Below are positions 35,293 to 46,002 of a stretch of DNA of 64,000 nt, piece by piece (the stretch's first letter is position 1; the number at the start of each line of letters is the position of its first letter). The DNA is from Catonia carolina (lineage: Eukaryota > Arthropoda > Insecta > Hemiptera > Achilidae), in contig JAQMRL010000006.1 in assembly GCA_035578175.1 (NCBI GenBank), positions 61,854,501 through 61,918,500 of the forward strand. Reading direction: 5' to 3'. The notes below the pieces were generated by a model. The model saw only the letters and a program-made list of their open reading frames with translations, was not told the DNA's origin and ran no database searches. The translations under genes were made by a program, and so were the position numbers.

Positions 35293-37828
35293 AAAGTAAA
35301 ATGTAGTTGGTAAAGTAGACGCAGCATACAGAAAAATAAGGGAAAACTTTGGAGAACGAAAGAAGAAAGCTGTTAATTTACGAAGTGCAGATGGCAAACC
35401 ATTGTTGAATGGCCAAGAGAGAGCTGAAAGATGAAAGGAATACGTGAACCAACTCTACAGGGGAAACGAATTAGAACATGATGCGATAGAATAAGAAACT
35501 GATGTTGAAGAAGATCAAAGAGGGGACCCTATACTACGGAAAGAATTCGATCGGGCACTTAAGGATATGAATATGAATAAGACACCAGGAATAGATAACA
35601 TACCATCGGAATTATTATTACGTTGTGGAGAAGTTGCTCAAAACAAATTCTACAAACTTGTGTGCGGAATGTATAAGAGTGGAGATGTACCATCGGACTT
35701 TAAAAAAAAATTATGATTCCTATACCAAAAAAGTCAGGAGCGGAGAAGTGTGAACATTACAGAACCATCAGCCTAACATACCATGCATCTAAGATATTGA
35801 CAAGAATTATATTCAGGAGAATAGAACACCGAGTAGAAGAAGTGTTGGACGATGACCAATTTGGATTTAGAAGGAGAATGGGAACTCGAGATGCAATATT
35901 GGCTCTGAGATTGATTATTGAGAAAAAGAAAAAGAAAACTAAAACTACTTATATGGCATTTGTAGATTTAGAGAAAGCATTTGACAATCTGGACTGGAGT
36001 AAAATGTTTAAAACTTTAAAAAGGTTGGGAATTAAATGCAAAGAAAGGAAAGTTATCTACGGTCTGTATAAGAATCAAACAGCTGTTTTGAGAATTGAGG
36101 GGTAAAACAAGAGGCTACTGTAAGAAAAGGTGTACGACAAGGTTCTTCATTGTCACCACTACTTTTTAACTTATATACGGAAGAGGCTGTAAATGAAGTG
36201 AAGGAGAAATTTGACGCAGGAAAAAAATTCAAGGACCAACAATAAAAATGCTGAGATTCGCCGATGATATAGTAGTATTAGCCGAGACAAAGAAAGAACT
36301 TGAGGATATCTTAAATGGAATGGATGAGATCATTAGAAATGAATACTTTATGAAAATTAATGAGAACAAAACGACAGTGTTGTGCAGCAGCAAGAGTAGT
36401 TTAGAAGAGATGGGAAATGTAACAGTAGGCAACGAAAACATACACGAAGTTGGGGAATTCTGCTATCTAGGGAGTCAAATAACAAAGGATGGTAGAAGCA
36501 CAAGTGATATCAGAAGCGGAATTGCTCAAGCTCTCTCTCTCTCTAGTTAACAGCCATAAGGCTGGTTGGCAGCTGCTCTCCATGCTCCTCGGTCATCTGC
36601 TTTCCGCTTCAACTCGCAATATGAAGCACATCCCATGTCCTCCAGTAACTGCTTCATGTACTCCAATCTGGGTCTTCCCCGCAAATTTCTCCCCTCCACA
36701 ACTCCTTCGATTATTCTTTTCAACATACTGTCATGTCGGAGTATGTGGCCTATCAGCTGGGCTCTTCTCTGTCTGATCCATTTTAGGAAGCTCCTTCCCT
36801 CCCCCGCTCTACTGAAAACTTGTTCGTTCGTCATCATTTCACTCCAGCTGACCCTCAACATCCTTCTATAGCACCAGGCTTCAAATGCCGCTAATCTTCT
36901 CTCTTCCCTCACACCAAGTGTCCAAGCTTCACTCCCGTAAGCTGCAATACTCCACACATATGTCTTCAGCATGCGTTTCCGTACATCAAGACTAACATTC
37001 CTAGAAGTGAATAAGCTCTTCTTCTTATTAAAAGCATTCTTAGCCTGGATAATCCTGCTTGCGACATCCCTGTAACTCCTTCCATCATTTGTGATCTTAC
37101 TGCCCAGGTAATTAAACTCAGTCACCTCCTTTATCACCCCGTTTCTCAATGTTATCGCTGTGCTGTTTTCTCTGTTCCTGCAACATACCAAAATTTTTGT
37201 TTTGTGGGTGTTTATTTGCATGCTGAATTCCTCATCCATTACTGCATCCATCCTATTCAGTATTCTTTGTAGGTCTTCCTCACTTTCTGCCATCACTGCT
37301 ATGTCATCCGCAAACCGGAGCATATCTATCCTTTCCCCATGAATTGTCACTCCTCATGAATTGTTACAGATTAGGAAAAATTTCTTAAACATTATGTTTG
37401 GAGTGTGGCATTATACGAGAGTGAAACGTGGATGATAGGAGCTGTAGAAAAGAAGAGGATAGAACCTTTTGAAATGTGATGTTATAGGAAAATGTTAAAG
37501 ATTAGTTGGGTGGACAAATTAAGTAATTTAGAGGTTCTTAGGCGAGTGGATGAAAAAAGAAGTTTATAGAAGCATATTACCAGAAGAAGGGATAGGCTAG
37601 TGGGGCATATCTTAAGACATCCAGGTATTGGGCTATCAATAATGGAGGGTAATATTGAGGGAGCTAATTGTAGGGAGAGGCAAAGATTAGAATATATAAA
37701 GCAAATTACAAAAGTGTAGGGTGTTGCAGGTATGTAGATATGAAACGACTTGCGCAAGATAAAATAGCTTGGAGAACTGCATCAAACCATTCGAGAGGCT
37801 GATGACAAAAAAAAACAAATATTATTAC
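35293..37828 (+). pseudogene. RTE-like LINE reverse transcriptase, 5'-truncated and interrupted
   Basis: Plus-strand frames run from a linker (MNMNKTPGIDNIPSELL, RT block 0) through PIPKKSGAEKCEHYRTISL (35719 on), DDDQFGFRRRMGTRDAILAL, MAFVDLEKAFDNLDW and a VRQGSSLSPLLFN block in another frame. They continue with LRFADDIVVLAE (catalytic FADD) and FCYLGSQITKDGRS. After the insertion at 36531-37357 the C-terminal part resumes (KFLKHYVWSVALYESETW) with internal stops. The tail is A-rich. TGTACAAAcATTG at 35280-35292 and TGTACAAAATTG at 37829-37840 look like target duplications. Dead copy; clade assignment RTE-like is tentative. Confidence 0.75.
36531..37357 (-). pseudogene. RTE-like LINE fragment nested in the first LINE
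   Basis: A single minus-strand frame (36547-37350, 267 codons) holds MLRFADDIAVMAESEEDLQR, FNYLGSKITNDGRSYRDV, IIQAKNAFNKKKSLF, TYVWSIAAYGSEAWTL and CYRRMLRVSWSEMMTNEQV to a basic C-terminus and stop. It is uninterrupted, so younger than its host copy, but has only the last third of the reverse transcriptase. A (GA)n tail sits at its 3' end (36531-36544). Imperfect duplications, gaattgctcaag (36519-36530) and gaattgttacag (37358-37369), flank it. Confidence 0.8.
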
Positions 37829-38024
37829 TGTACAAAATTGAATTTTTCTCATGGAAATTTTTGTATTTTCCTTTATACATACTAATAAATAGTCGTGAAA
37901 AATACTGTATAATCATTTTTACCGTTTGTAAACCCTAGTAATATAACTCTGCTTGTTATCCGGAATTTCCTGTATCCGAAATCGGGCCCGCCGTTTTATT
38001 TCGATGAAGCAAGGGTTTGCTGTA

Positions 38025-38514
38025 TTACAGAATTAGTAAACTAAATTTATGAAAATTTTACCTGGACTTTATTTTGAATTACAAATTTACTGATACGAGG
38101 TTTTGGGTATAAAATCGAAACCTCAAGGTTTCGTCAACAGTGAAATAATAAAAATATTGTGATTATGAATAATTATCGTTCGTTCGGATATTGAAATCAT
38201 AACATTATTATAATTTCCTATAACAAACCCTGAAATGATAAACATTCAAAATAATTTAAAATATTAAAAACTGATTAATTAAAAGACAACATTTTTTAAT
38301 GATCAAAAAACCAACTAGAAATAAAAAATAATTAAAACGAACTAATTAAAAACTAATAAAATAATACAATCGTGAAATTTTATTAGCTATACCAATTACA
38401 AAAAATATATTTAAAAGTATGGTCTACCGTTTTGGCGAAAATTAATTAACTTGAAATAATTAATTTCTTATAACCTTAGGCAAAATTTTGATATTTCAAA
38501 TTTTTAATGAAATT
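38025..38514. other. AT-rich spacer, nothing recognised
   Basis: No frame or repeat structure seen. Confidence 0.4.
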
Positions 38515-38714
38515 CTTAAAAAAAATCTGGTGTGAAACAATCACAAAACTTTATCTTGCCAATGGTAATAATGGGACATATCACCTTTTTTTAATCATAA
38601 ATAAACAATGTGAAATGAAAAACATAACCGAATTTTAATTATGAGTGAATGACACGAAATGGAAGTCACCTGTGTAGAAAAAATATTTGAAATAAAATTT
38701 GTAGGTTATTCGTA
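38515..38714 (-). mobile_element. DINE/HINE-like repeat, 3' end fragment
   Basis: 'aaaaaatctggtgtgaaaca' then 'actttatcttgccaatg' and 'cataaccgaattttaattatgagtgaatga' match 53842-53990 in order. The mariner element at 38715 begins exactly where this copy is cut. Confidence 0.55.
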
Positions 38715-40019
38715 AGTTGATTCAGTTAGAGGTTACAATTAAAAAATTAAATAATACGCATTGTAGTTTACTTACTTGGTGTATTTTTATTTAGACACAT
38801 TTGTTAGAGATTGACATTAAACATGAAAAATGATATCCGTCAAATGACCGCCACGTGCAGCCGTATAGACTGCAGCCCTTTTAATGAAATTTTCCATAAC
38901 TTTTTCGTTCAATTGTTGTGGAATTTGATGGATAACTCTGCGAATCTCATCCTTCAGCTCCGGAATCTAATTGGGCTTGCTTGCATAATCCTTCTGCTTC
39001 AAGTTACCCAAAAGAAAATATTCAAGTGGTGTGAGGTAACATGATCTTGCTGGCCAATGTTGATCACCGAAACGAGAGATTAAACGGCCGGTAAACTTTG
39101 TGTGCAACAACTGCATGGTTTCTCGAGCTATATGACAAGTGACCTCGTCTTGTTGAAACCACATGTCGTTTAAATCGTTATTACCACCTGATTCTTCCAA
39201 CTGCTGCCAAAAATACTCGCTTATCATCTCCCGATAACGTTCTCCATTGACTGTAACTGCATCGCCACGGGCATTTTCAAAAAAGTAAGGGCCAGTCACG
39301 CCGCCAACCCAAAAGCCACACCAAACAGTTAACTTTTTTGGATGCATTTTTTTCATGTGAATAGCATGAGAATTTTCAAGTCCCCAAATGCGGCTGTTTT
39401 GCTTATTAACGTAGCCATTGAGATGAAAATGAGCTTAATCAGAAAAGATGATTTTGTTCACAAAATTGTCATCATTTTGATTATTGTCCAACACCCAGTT
39501 AAAAATTCACGCCTCTGTCGATGATCTCCCAGTTTTAATTCTTGAATCAATTGGATCTTGTATGCATCCAAATGCATTTTTAGTCAAAATGCGCTGCGTC
39601 GTACCGTAGGAAAGGCCTAATGCTGAGAACGACGAATTGAGGTTGGCAGATTTTCTCGAACACTTGCGCTTGTTGCGGCGATATTTGCCACTGATCGGCC
39701 ACTTCGAGGGCGTACTGGTCGTTAAACATCTAACACTGAACCCGTTACATTAAATTTATTAATCAGTTTTTTAATCGCCGCACGTGATGGACGGTTATGG
39801 TTACCAAAATCATTTCGCAGTGCTCGAATCGTGTTAATAAAATTTTCCCCATTTTTGAAAAAGGTTTTAACAAATTAAAACACGTTTTTCAATCGAATAA
39901 CGCTCCATGACAATAAATGTCATTAAACAACAATGCCCAATTACAAAACAACAGCTGTTTATCTTGCATAAGAGAATAGTACTGCCAACTTAAAATTGTA
40001 ACCTTTAACTGAATCACCC
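38715..40019 (-). mobile_element. Mariner-like element with TIRs and decayed transposase
   Basis: Terminal repeats of about 27 bp pair: the left end 'agttgattcagttagaggtt' and, on the minus strand of the right end, 'gggtgattcagttaaaggtt'. TA lies on both sides (38713-38714, 40020-40021). Length 1,305 bp is normal for mariner. The transposase starts MERYSIEKRV near 39908 on the minus strand and is soon broken by stops. An HTH linker with GRSSTEA and then HFHLNGYVNKQN follow. An intact 129-codon frame (38967-39356) reads KKLTVWCGFWVGGVTGPYFF, MWFQQDEVTCHIARET (second catalytic Asp) and SCYLTPLEYFLLG, where relatives usually have SCDLTPLDYFLWG. The protein is not functional as read. Confidence 0.8.
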
Positions 40020-40089
40020 TAAATTAGTAGTGTAACTAAACTTAAAATTCTAATGGGTGTTTAAAAAACACCAAATAGTTTGTATACGA

Positions 40090-40700
40090 GATGAATGTGG
40101 GGCAAAAATATTTAATTTATCCTGGTGAAACCAACATATTCTCGTTTCTGTTAATCGAATTTTGCAATAAAACTCATGGATTAAGTATTGATAAACCATA
40201 GCTACAGATTAAAAAAAATTAAGGTCCTGTTACAAGACTCCAAGAGGTCACCACCAAACACAAATTTGATGTGGCTGTAATGGTTGTTCGTGAAACGTGA
40301 GGATTTTCAGTGCTCTATATTCAGCAGTTTTGACTGTTGACATAGTCATCCGAGTAAAACCATGCCTCATTACTAAAATAAACCGTTCCAATACTTTAAT
40401 ACCGTTTTTTATCGACAAGAGAGCGAAATCAAAAACGATACTGTAAAACTTTTTCCATGGTCTACTTCTTTCAGTTCATGTATGACATTGATGCGGTAAC
40501 CATGCAAAATGTATTTTTGTAGTAGACCTGAAAACAATTGATAGTGAAGTCGATAGTCAAGGTAAGTTTCTGAGCGATTTTCGATTATGAAAGCGAGTCA
40601 AACGTTCTTTTACATTTTCCAGAACTTCCACGGTTATTACAGTTGTGGAACTCTAGCATGGCGCACGACCTTGTGTACGCAGTAATAGGCGGGAGGTAGG
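40090..40700 (-). pseudogene. Second mariner-like transposase remnant
   Basis: Minus-strand frames read YRINVIHELKEVDHGKSFTV, then FSNEAWFYSDDYVNSQN, STENPHVSRTTITATSN and SWSLVTGP. This parallels the first-catalytic-residue region and GPYFF segment of the adjacent element, but is much more decayed and has no ends. Confidence 0.45.
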
Positions 40701-41790
40701 GACGTCATGAATTTTTCCGAAAACATGAGTCACATTTCACTGTTCTTTTAAAAACTGCAACAAGCTGTTCACGTTCAAGTAAATTATAAACTGATTATGA
40801 CATAACGCCACACACAGAAATATAAACAAAAAAGAATTAATAAAAACATTAGAACGTTCATTTTAACTGATTTTATTATTGTGAATAATGTTTAATTACA
40901 CTTTAACATCATTTGCAGTGTCGATATCGTAAGCCTATAATTCCTTTCTCTCGGATTTTCATAGTAGTGTTTCTAAAAGTGAATGTTTACGTGTGTTTTT
41001 TGTTACTATACTACAGGTACCAACGAACAAGTATTAAGTGTCAATTGCGTGGTCCTTTTTTAATTACTTTTTTAAACAAAATGTCAGAAAATAAAATGTT
41101 AATCGCAAGTTCGGTAGTTTTATAATTAGAGCGCCAACCTGATCAATTTGCAAGATTTTTTTCAGTTAATATAGATCTAAATCAAATTTAAACAGTAGGG
41201 CTAATTATGTAAATATTTAATTTTATTTATTTGCAACTGATCACACGTATAATCGATTTATTGTAACAAAAACTAACTCAGCGTAGGTAGTAAAGTAAAT
41301 GAAACAAGTAAATGCATTAGTTTTAAGTGTTAAGTTTGAGTAAATGCATAGGCGTTCATATTAAGAGGAGTCAATGTTTTCGGAGAGACTAGTATGGCGA
41401 CGGCCGTAGTGCGTCAAGCTGCAGTTCCACAAAATTGTACTAATGGTCGACAATGTGCTTCTGCAATTTTGTACTCTCCCAATCCTACGAAGTTCACTTT
41501 ATAAACGCAAGATTTTTGGCTTATTCAGAACAGTAGAATAAAGAAGTGTTAACCAAAACTCGTCGATCTTTCACTTGTTCCTAAGATTTATAAGCGAAAT
41601 AATTCTCAAGAATAAACACTGGTTTGTCTTTGGAAAGCGACATCGTTGACAAAATAGAGATGAATGGATACTGAAGTAGTAATGTTGCACAAAAAGGACA
41701 TTTAAATTGTAACAAGCTGTTAAAGTTAAATACTGTGTTGCCAACTGACATATAAGAAGACATGAAATTTAGTTATGCGTTACTTCTGAT
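40701..41790. other. Spacer, nothing recognised
   Basis: A short GC-richer stretch at 41390-41470 has no identifiable feature. The 70-codon frame at 40913-41125 lacks any motif. Confidence 0.35.
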
Positions 41791-41801
41791 TTCTTAATAT
41801 T

Positions 41802-42193
41802 GTTGTTTAGGTCAACAGCCGAAAGGCTGGTTTGAACCTCTAGAGGTTTTACTAAGTAAAACGAGGAGTAAGGTGGTTTACCATTGCCTTCCTCACTGAG
41901 TGGAAAAGTACGCTTATCAGCATGCCGGGCCCTCTGAAAAGCACATATTTTCCACTCTGTAAATGACACCTTCACTTCATTCACCACAGGGTCTGGCTGT
42001 ATAGCGAAATTTATTACTTTCAGAGGAGGTAACTCTGACTAGTGTCTTTTACACCTCTACCTCTTCTGTTCTTAAATGATTCAGTCATTTAATTGACTGA
42101 CCATGTGATAAGAAACAGAACTATTTATTTTAGCCCTGCAACGAACAGATTGAGTGTAAATAATTTGATACTCCACCTGTCTGTTATGGGCAG
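41802..42193 (-). mobile_element. 390-bp SINE (family S), full length
   Basis: TTCTTAATATT duplications at 41791-41801 and 42194-42204 bracket it exactly. On the minus strand it runs CTGCCCATAACAG to 'ctaaacaaca'. The conserved small frame is intact (VVNEVKVSFTEWKICAFQRA...). Confidence 0.85.
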
Positions 42194-42402
42194 TTCTTAA
42201 TATTACGGTTGCGTTATTTTTTGAAACACACGTTATTTGTAATTAAATTATGACATCCGAACGGGCATTTACGATATTATTTTAAAATTTCTGTTTCAAG
42301 ATTTTGGGTCTTGGTCTTTGCTACACCGTAGATCACACTTACCTATTAAACAAAATCCACATTATTTTACAATTAACTTAACCTGATTCGGCTGATGTGA
42401 AT

Positions 42403-42602
42403 GTGTTGTTGTTTAGTTCATCAGCAGAAAGGCTAGTTTCAACCTCCAGTAGCTTTACTAAGTGCAGCCTTCCTCATTGAGTGGAAAATTATGCTTATCA
42501 GCATGCTCTCTAAAAAAATTATTTTCCACCCTGCAAATTACACCTTCATTTCATTCAACCCAGGTTCTGGGTGTATAACGAAATTCATTACTCTCAGAGA
42601 AG
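42403..42602 (-). mobile_element. 390-bp SINE (family S), left part of a split copy
   Basis: The copy starts after ATGTGAAT (42395-42402), with 'gttgtttagttcatcagc', and is cut within 'cattactctcagagaag', where the LTR retrotransposon inserted. Its remainder resumes at 52213 and ends before the second ATGTGAAT (52379-52386). A deletion of about 60 bp is present in the tail-side half. Confidence 0.8.
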
Positions 42603-44490
42603 TGTAACATCTGTTTACAGATTGTTACGTGTTTTAGGGTTTTGTCGGCGTAATTTATTGTGTTGGTTTCCTTAACTGTTTTGCTTGTGATGTAGAACTG
42701 TCTGCCGTCCGGTGGCGCGCTCTTCGTCTCTCGTACGAACTGCTTCTGCCCCTCTCGACAAGCTGCCTACATGAGTTGCCTGGCTACACTCTTTGTCGTC
42801 GCTTCACCGAGTATAGTGATACCGTAATGTTGTAATTTTTACGTGATTAATTTTCAGTTTTTTACTTTTGGCTAAAGTAAAACGTCTGCCCATTCTTTGA
42901 AATGGTAAGATTATTTATTTTTCTTTGTATTCCAAAAGTTGTGAGTTTTGCTACGAGCTGTTTAATGTCTTATTTTTGTAAAAGTAAGCTACTCTGTGTG
43001 GGTTTGCTTCAGTTTGCTGAATACGTGTCACATCCAACAAAACTAAATTTTAATTTCGATTATTTCATTTGTAAAAGTTATTATGTTTTCTAATTAAGAT
43101 CATTTTGCAATAGTAATTGCTCAATTGTATTTTGTCTTGTACCTTTAATTTTATTGTATTACGGCTCGTAGAAATTCTTACTTCTTTAAGTTACTTAACC
43201 TAATTCATAAAAACTACTAAATCTTATTGTATAACTTATGACTTGTGCTGATGTTAAGATCGTTTATTTTATATAAATTATTGACACTGGCCCGATCTTT
43301 GCTACAGGGTTCGAGTACACAGTTCGAGTGTACGGTTCGAGTGCACGGTTCAAGTGCATGGTTTGGAGTACCGGGTTCGAGGTAACAAGTTCTAACCAAA
43401 ATAAAACTGCAATCCAGAATTTCAATGTCTACTGCCTTCAGTTTACTGATCATCATTTGGATATTCGATTCTCGAATATGATTTTCTTCATTCGCCAATA
43501 TTCTGTGTCTTGATGGGATTTTCAAATGTCTGGAGCTTTTCCAATACTGTTATTTCTACCATTTTGAGAATAAGATTACCTGTGGGATTCGTGAGTGTTT
43601 TTTTTTACAACATAAGTGTCATTAACATGAGGTATGTGACCATCATCTTTTTTATATTTTTGTGAAATTCTCAGTTCCGGTCAACAGTTAATCGGTGAAA
43701 TGTTTAATTATCTTGCATGAAAGATTCTGTAGTCGAAACCTTAATATAAATTGCAAGTAATGGACAAGAAAATCTTTGTCGAGACATTACCTTATATATA
43801 TATATTTTCATGTCGTTTCATAATCACTAATTAACTTATTTAAATGTTAAAAATTAAAATATTTTTGTTTGCACAACCTAGTGTAACACATAAAAAATTT
43901 TTTTATATATTAAAATTTAAAATAACTAGCTTAGTGCTAGTTTTGTTTTTCTTTTAAATTCTTATGTAAATCAAAATAATCTTAAATTTTGCTGCTTTAT
44001 TTAACGTTAATACGAAGGTAATAATGATCCTAAATTATTTATTTAATAGTTATGTAGTAATTCTGAAAATTATACATAATAGTTGCTAAGTTATTAGAAA
44101 ACCGAATCAATATATGCATATGTTGGCCAACAAACAAATGCTATTATTAGTTTGTACAAAAGCATTATTTTACAACTTATAAAGTTATTAATTTTGAATT
44201 ACCCATATTGTAATTATTTGGATTTGTTGCTAATGTTCGGTCTTTACCGATTTAAAATTTTGTTATTGAAATATTTACTGTTTAATACTTTATAATATGA
44301 TAGTCTTATTCTGTTATTAATTAAATTTTTGCAACCTACTGTGAATGAGTTTATTTTTCACTCATGCAACGATCCCCGTGTTTGTTTACCGCTTCCTAAA
44401 TTTTTTTTATTTTGTCTACACCCCGTCCGACCTGTCGCTTGTTTTTTTGTGGCCGTGTGTGTGTTATCGGCAGCGATAGGGGTGTTTACA
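42603..44490 (+). repeat. 5' LTR (1,888 bp)
   Basis: It begins TGTAACATCTG and ends GGGGTGTTTACA. It lies exactly 7,722 bp upstream of the 3' LTR. The internal small frames (42902-43093, 43217-43525, 43328-43513) recur with identical translations in the 3' LTR, and I saw no differences. The length is unusually large for an insect gypsy element. Promoter and poly(A) sites inside were not mapped. Confidence 0.95.
43308..43382 (+). repeat. Minisatellite inside the 5' LTR
   Basis: Five to six degenerate units of about 12-14 bp, type GGTTCGAGTGYAC. The same tract occurs in the 3' LTR at 51030-51104. Confidence 0.8.
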
Positions 44491-44493
44491 AAT

Positions 44494-44511
44494 TGGTACC
44501 AGAACAAGTGG
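44494..44511 (+). promoter_or_regulatory. Putative primer-binding site
   Basis: TGGTACCAGAACAAGTGG starts three bases after the LTR end. TGG complements the CCA of a tRNA 3' end, as expected for minus-strand priming. I cannot assign the tRNA from memory. Confidence 0.6.
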
Positions 44512-44709
44512 TTTTATAATCAGGTCGGTCTATTTTATTTATTAGTATTTTGTTTCATTAACCTGACATATTACTGTAATTATGTAAATCGTTGCATAGT
44601 GAAATAATAACTGAAATAAACATTGTAATATTTTCAAAATTTACAGCTTTTGGAATACCATATCTTATATTACGTTTTCTTCACTTGTCAGTTTATTTTA
44701 TAAACTTGA

Positions 44710-46002
44710 ATGTCTTGTCAGGCAGCCATGGAGTCAGCTGATGATAATATTTACATTGATTATCTGACCAAGGACGACCTCTTGTATGAATTACGTTGTA
44801 GGGGAGTAAATGTATCCGGGTCCGTATCCGAACTGAGGGTTAAGTTACGGAGGGTCATTGCCCAAAATATAAAACCTGCCCCTGAATATCTTAAAATTTT
44901 TCCTCTAGAAAAAGAAATTCAACTATTAACCTTGCGCTTGCATACTTTTGTCTATGAATTGGAGAATATTGAAGCTCGGATTACTGTTAGATATTATAAT
45001 GGCCTGAAAGGCCGGTTATCTTCCGTTACTAAACGTTTTAACATGTTATTATCCTTATGCGGCGAAGATTTGTTGAACTCCGATAAAATAAAAGAATTTG
45101 GCGAACATATTTCAAACCTTGAAAGCTCTATTAAAGCCGTAAGCAGTATGTGTATTGATAACGATCCTCCCGGTAATACTACCAATACGGACGTTAATAA
45201 AAATACTAATAATGCCATAAATAATATTGATAGCAGTCCTTCTTCTAATATTGTTAATAACACTAACAGCGTCACTGTGCTGGAAGGAGTACGACCTACA
45301 TACTCCTTATATGGTAAATTGCCCCACCCGGCTGAAAAATTTTTAAGCAAACTACCGGTCTGTAATGGTTTTAGTGTGGACGATTTATTAAAATTGTTTC
45401 GTATAGCAATCAACTTACACGATTCATTTCCTGATATCAGGAAAAGCATCGTTTCCCTACTATTGCCTTACGCCGTAAGTCCATTACGTGACGTACTAAT
45501 TAAACACACTTCTTCACAAAACTTTAGTGAATTTCAACGTGAAGCTATCCTTACTTTTATACCTACCCGGCAGTTCGTCGAGTTAAAGCAAAACTTGTTT
45601 TTTAGGAGTCAGATGGTTGGAGAGGATCTGCATAGATATATCTCTGAAATCAAAGAATCTGCCGCTATTTTGCAGTTAGGTTTGAGTGAAGCTGAAATTG
45701 TCAGCAATATTGTGGATGGTTTGTCGCCAGAAACGAGGTCTTGTCTGGTCATGAGCAATCGGCCGCGTGATTTCACCGAATTAAATTTATTATGCGTTCA
45801 AGTCATGAACACCTTGTTCACCGATCACAGGCGTCTGAAAGTGAACGAGAGTGGCAAATTATTAACACGTGATAGTAATGTACCCGTCTGTCACTTTTGC
45901 CATAAACCAGGGCACATCGTTGCGAATTGTTTTAGAAAGGCTGCAATAGGGAGAAATGTTTCTTCGTCTTCAAATAATAATAACAATATTCCAAAAAACT
46001 AG
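44710..46002 (+). CDS. gag: Gag polyprotein of the LTR retrotransposon
   Basis: A 430-aa frame encoding the structural protein that packages element RNA in cytoplasmic particles. Residues 19-51 (LTKDDLLYELRCRGVNVSGS...) have the spacing of a SAP motif: L...L...L..RG....G....L...L. Asn/Ser-rich linker follows at about 155-190. Residues 205-385 look like a retrotransposon capsid (LFFRSQMVGEDLHRYISEIK region). One CCHC knuckle, CHFCHKPGHIVANC, is at 394-407. The first ATG (44710) has a weak context; the second (44728, gcagccATGg) is a much better initiation context and may be the true start. The stop TAG (46000-46002) directly follows a slippery heptamer. Confidence 0.9.
   Translation: MSCQAAMESADDNIYIDYLTKDDLLYELRCRGVNVSGSVSELRVKLRRVIAQNIKPAPEYLKIFPLEKEIQLLTLRLHTFVYELENIEARITVRYYNGLKGRLSSVTKRFNMLLSLCGEDLLNSDKIKEFGEHISNLESSIKAVSSMCIDNDPPGNTTNTDVNKNTNNAINNIDSSPSSNIVNNTNSVTVLEGVRPTYSLYGKLPHPAEKFLSKLPVCNGFSVDDLLKLFRIAINLHDSFPDIRKSIVSLLLPYAVSPLRDVLIKHTSSQNFSEFQREAILTFIPTRQFVELKQNLFFRSQMVGEDLHRYISEIKESAAILQLGLSEAEIVSNIVDGLSPETRSCLVMSNRPRDFTELNLLCVQVMNTLFTDHRRLKVNESGKLLTRDSNVPVCHFCHKPGHIVANCFRKAAIGRNVSSSSNNNNNIPKN
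45993..45999 (+). promoter_or_regulatory. -1 ribosomal frameshift site A AAA AAC
   Basis: In the gag frame the codons are AAA (45994-45996), AAC (45997-45999) and TAG (46000-46002), preceded by A at 45993: an exact X XXY YYZ heptamer. Slipping back one base enters the pol frame, which is open from 45984 onward, after its last upstream stop at 45981-45983. No obvious stem-loop was worked out downstream. Confidence 0.8.

Larger units (their letters stand above)
34937..38022. mobile_element. Pogo/Tigger-like element, non-coding, interrupted by LINEs
   Basis: The left end CAGTAAAACCCTGATTATCC, preceded by TA, is typical of pogo/Tigger termini. The right end, read on the minus strand, is CAGCAAACCCTTGCTTCATC, with TA after it (38023-38024). 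Internal inverted text continues: ccgaaacccgcc near the left, and atccgaaatcgggcccgccg near the right. The arms are about 34937-35292 and 37829-38022; everything between is LINE sequence. No transposase remains. Confidence 0.6.

Noticed and set aside
42902..43525. Small ORFs repeated in both LTRs
   Set aside because: Their duplication follows from the LTR duplication; no motif and opposite-strand overlap.
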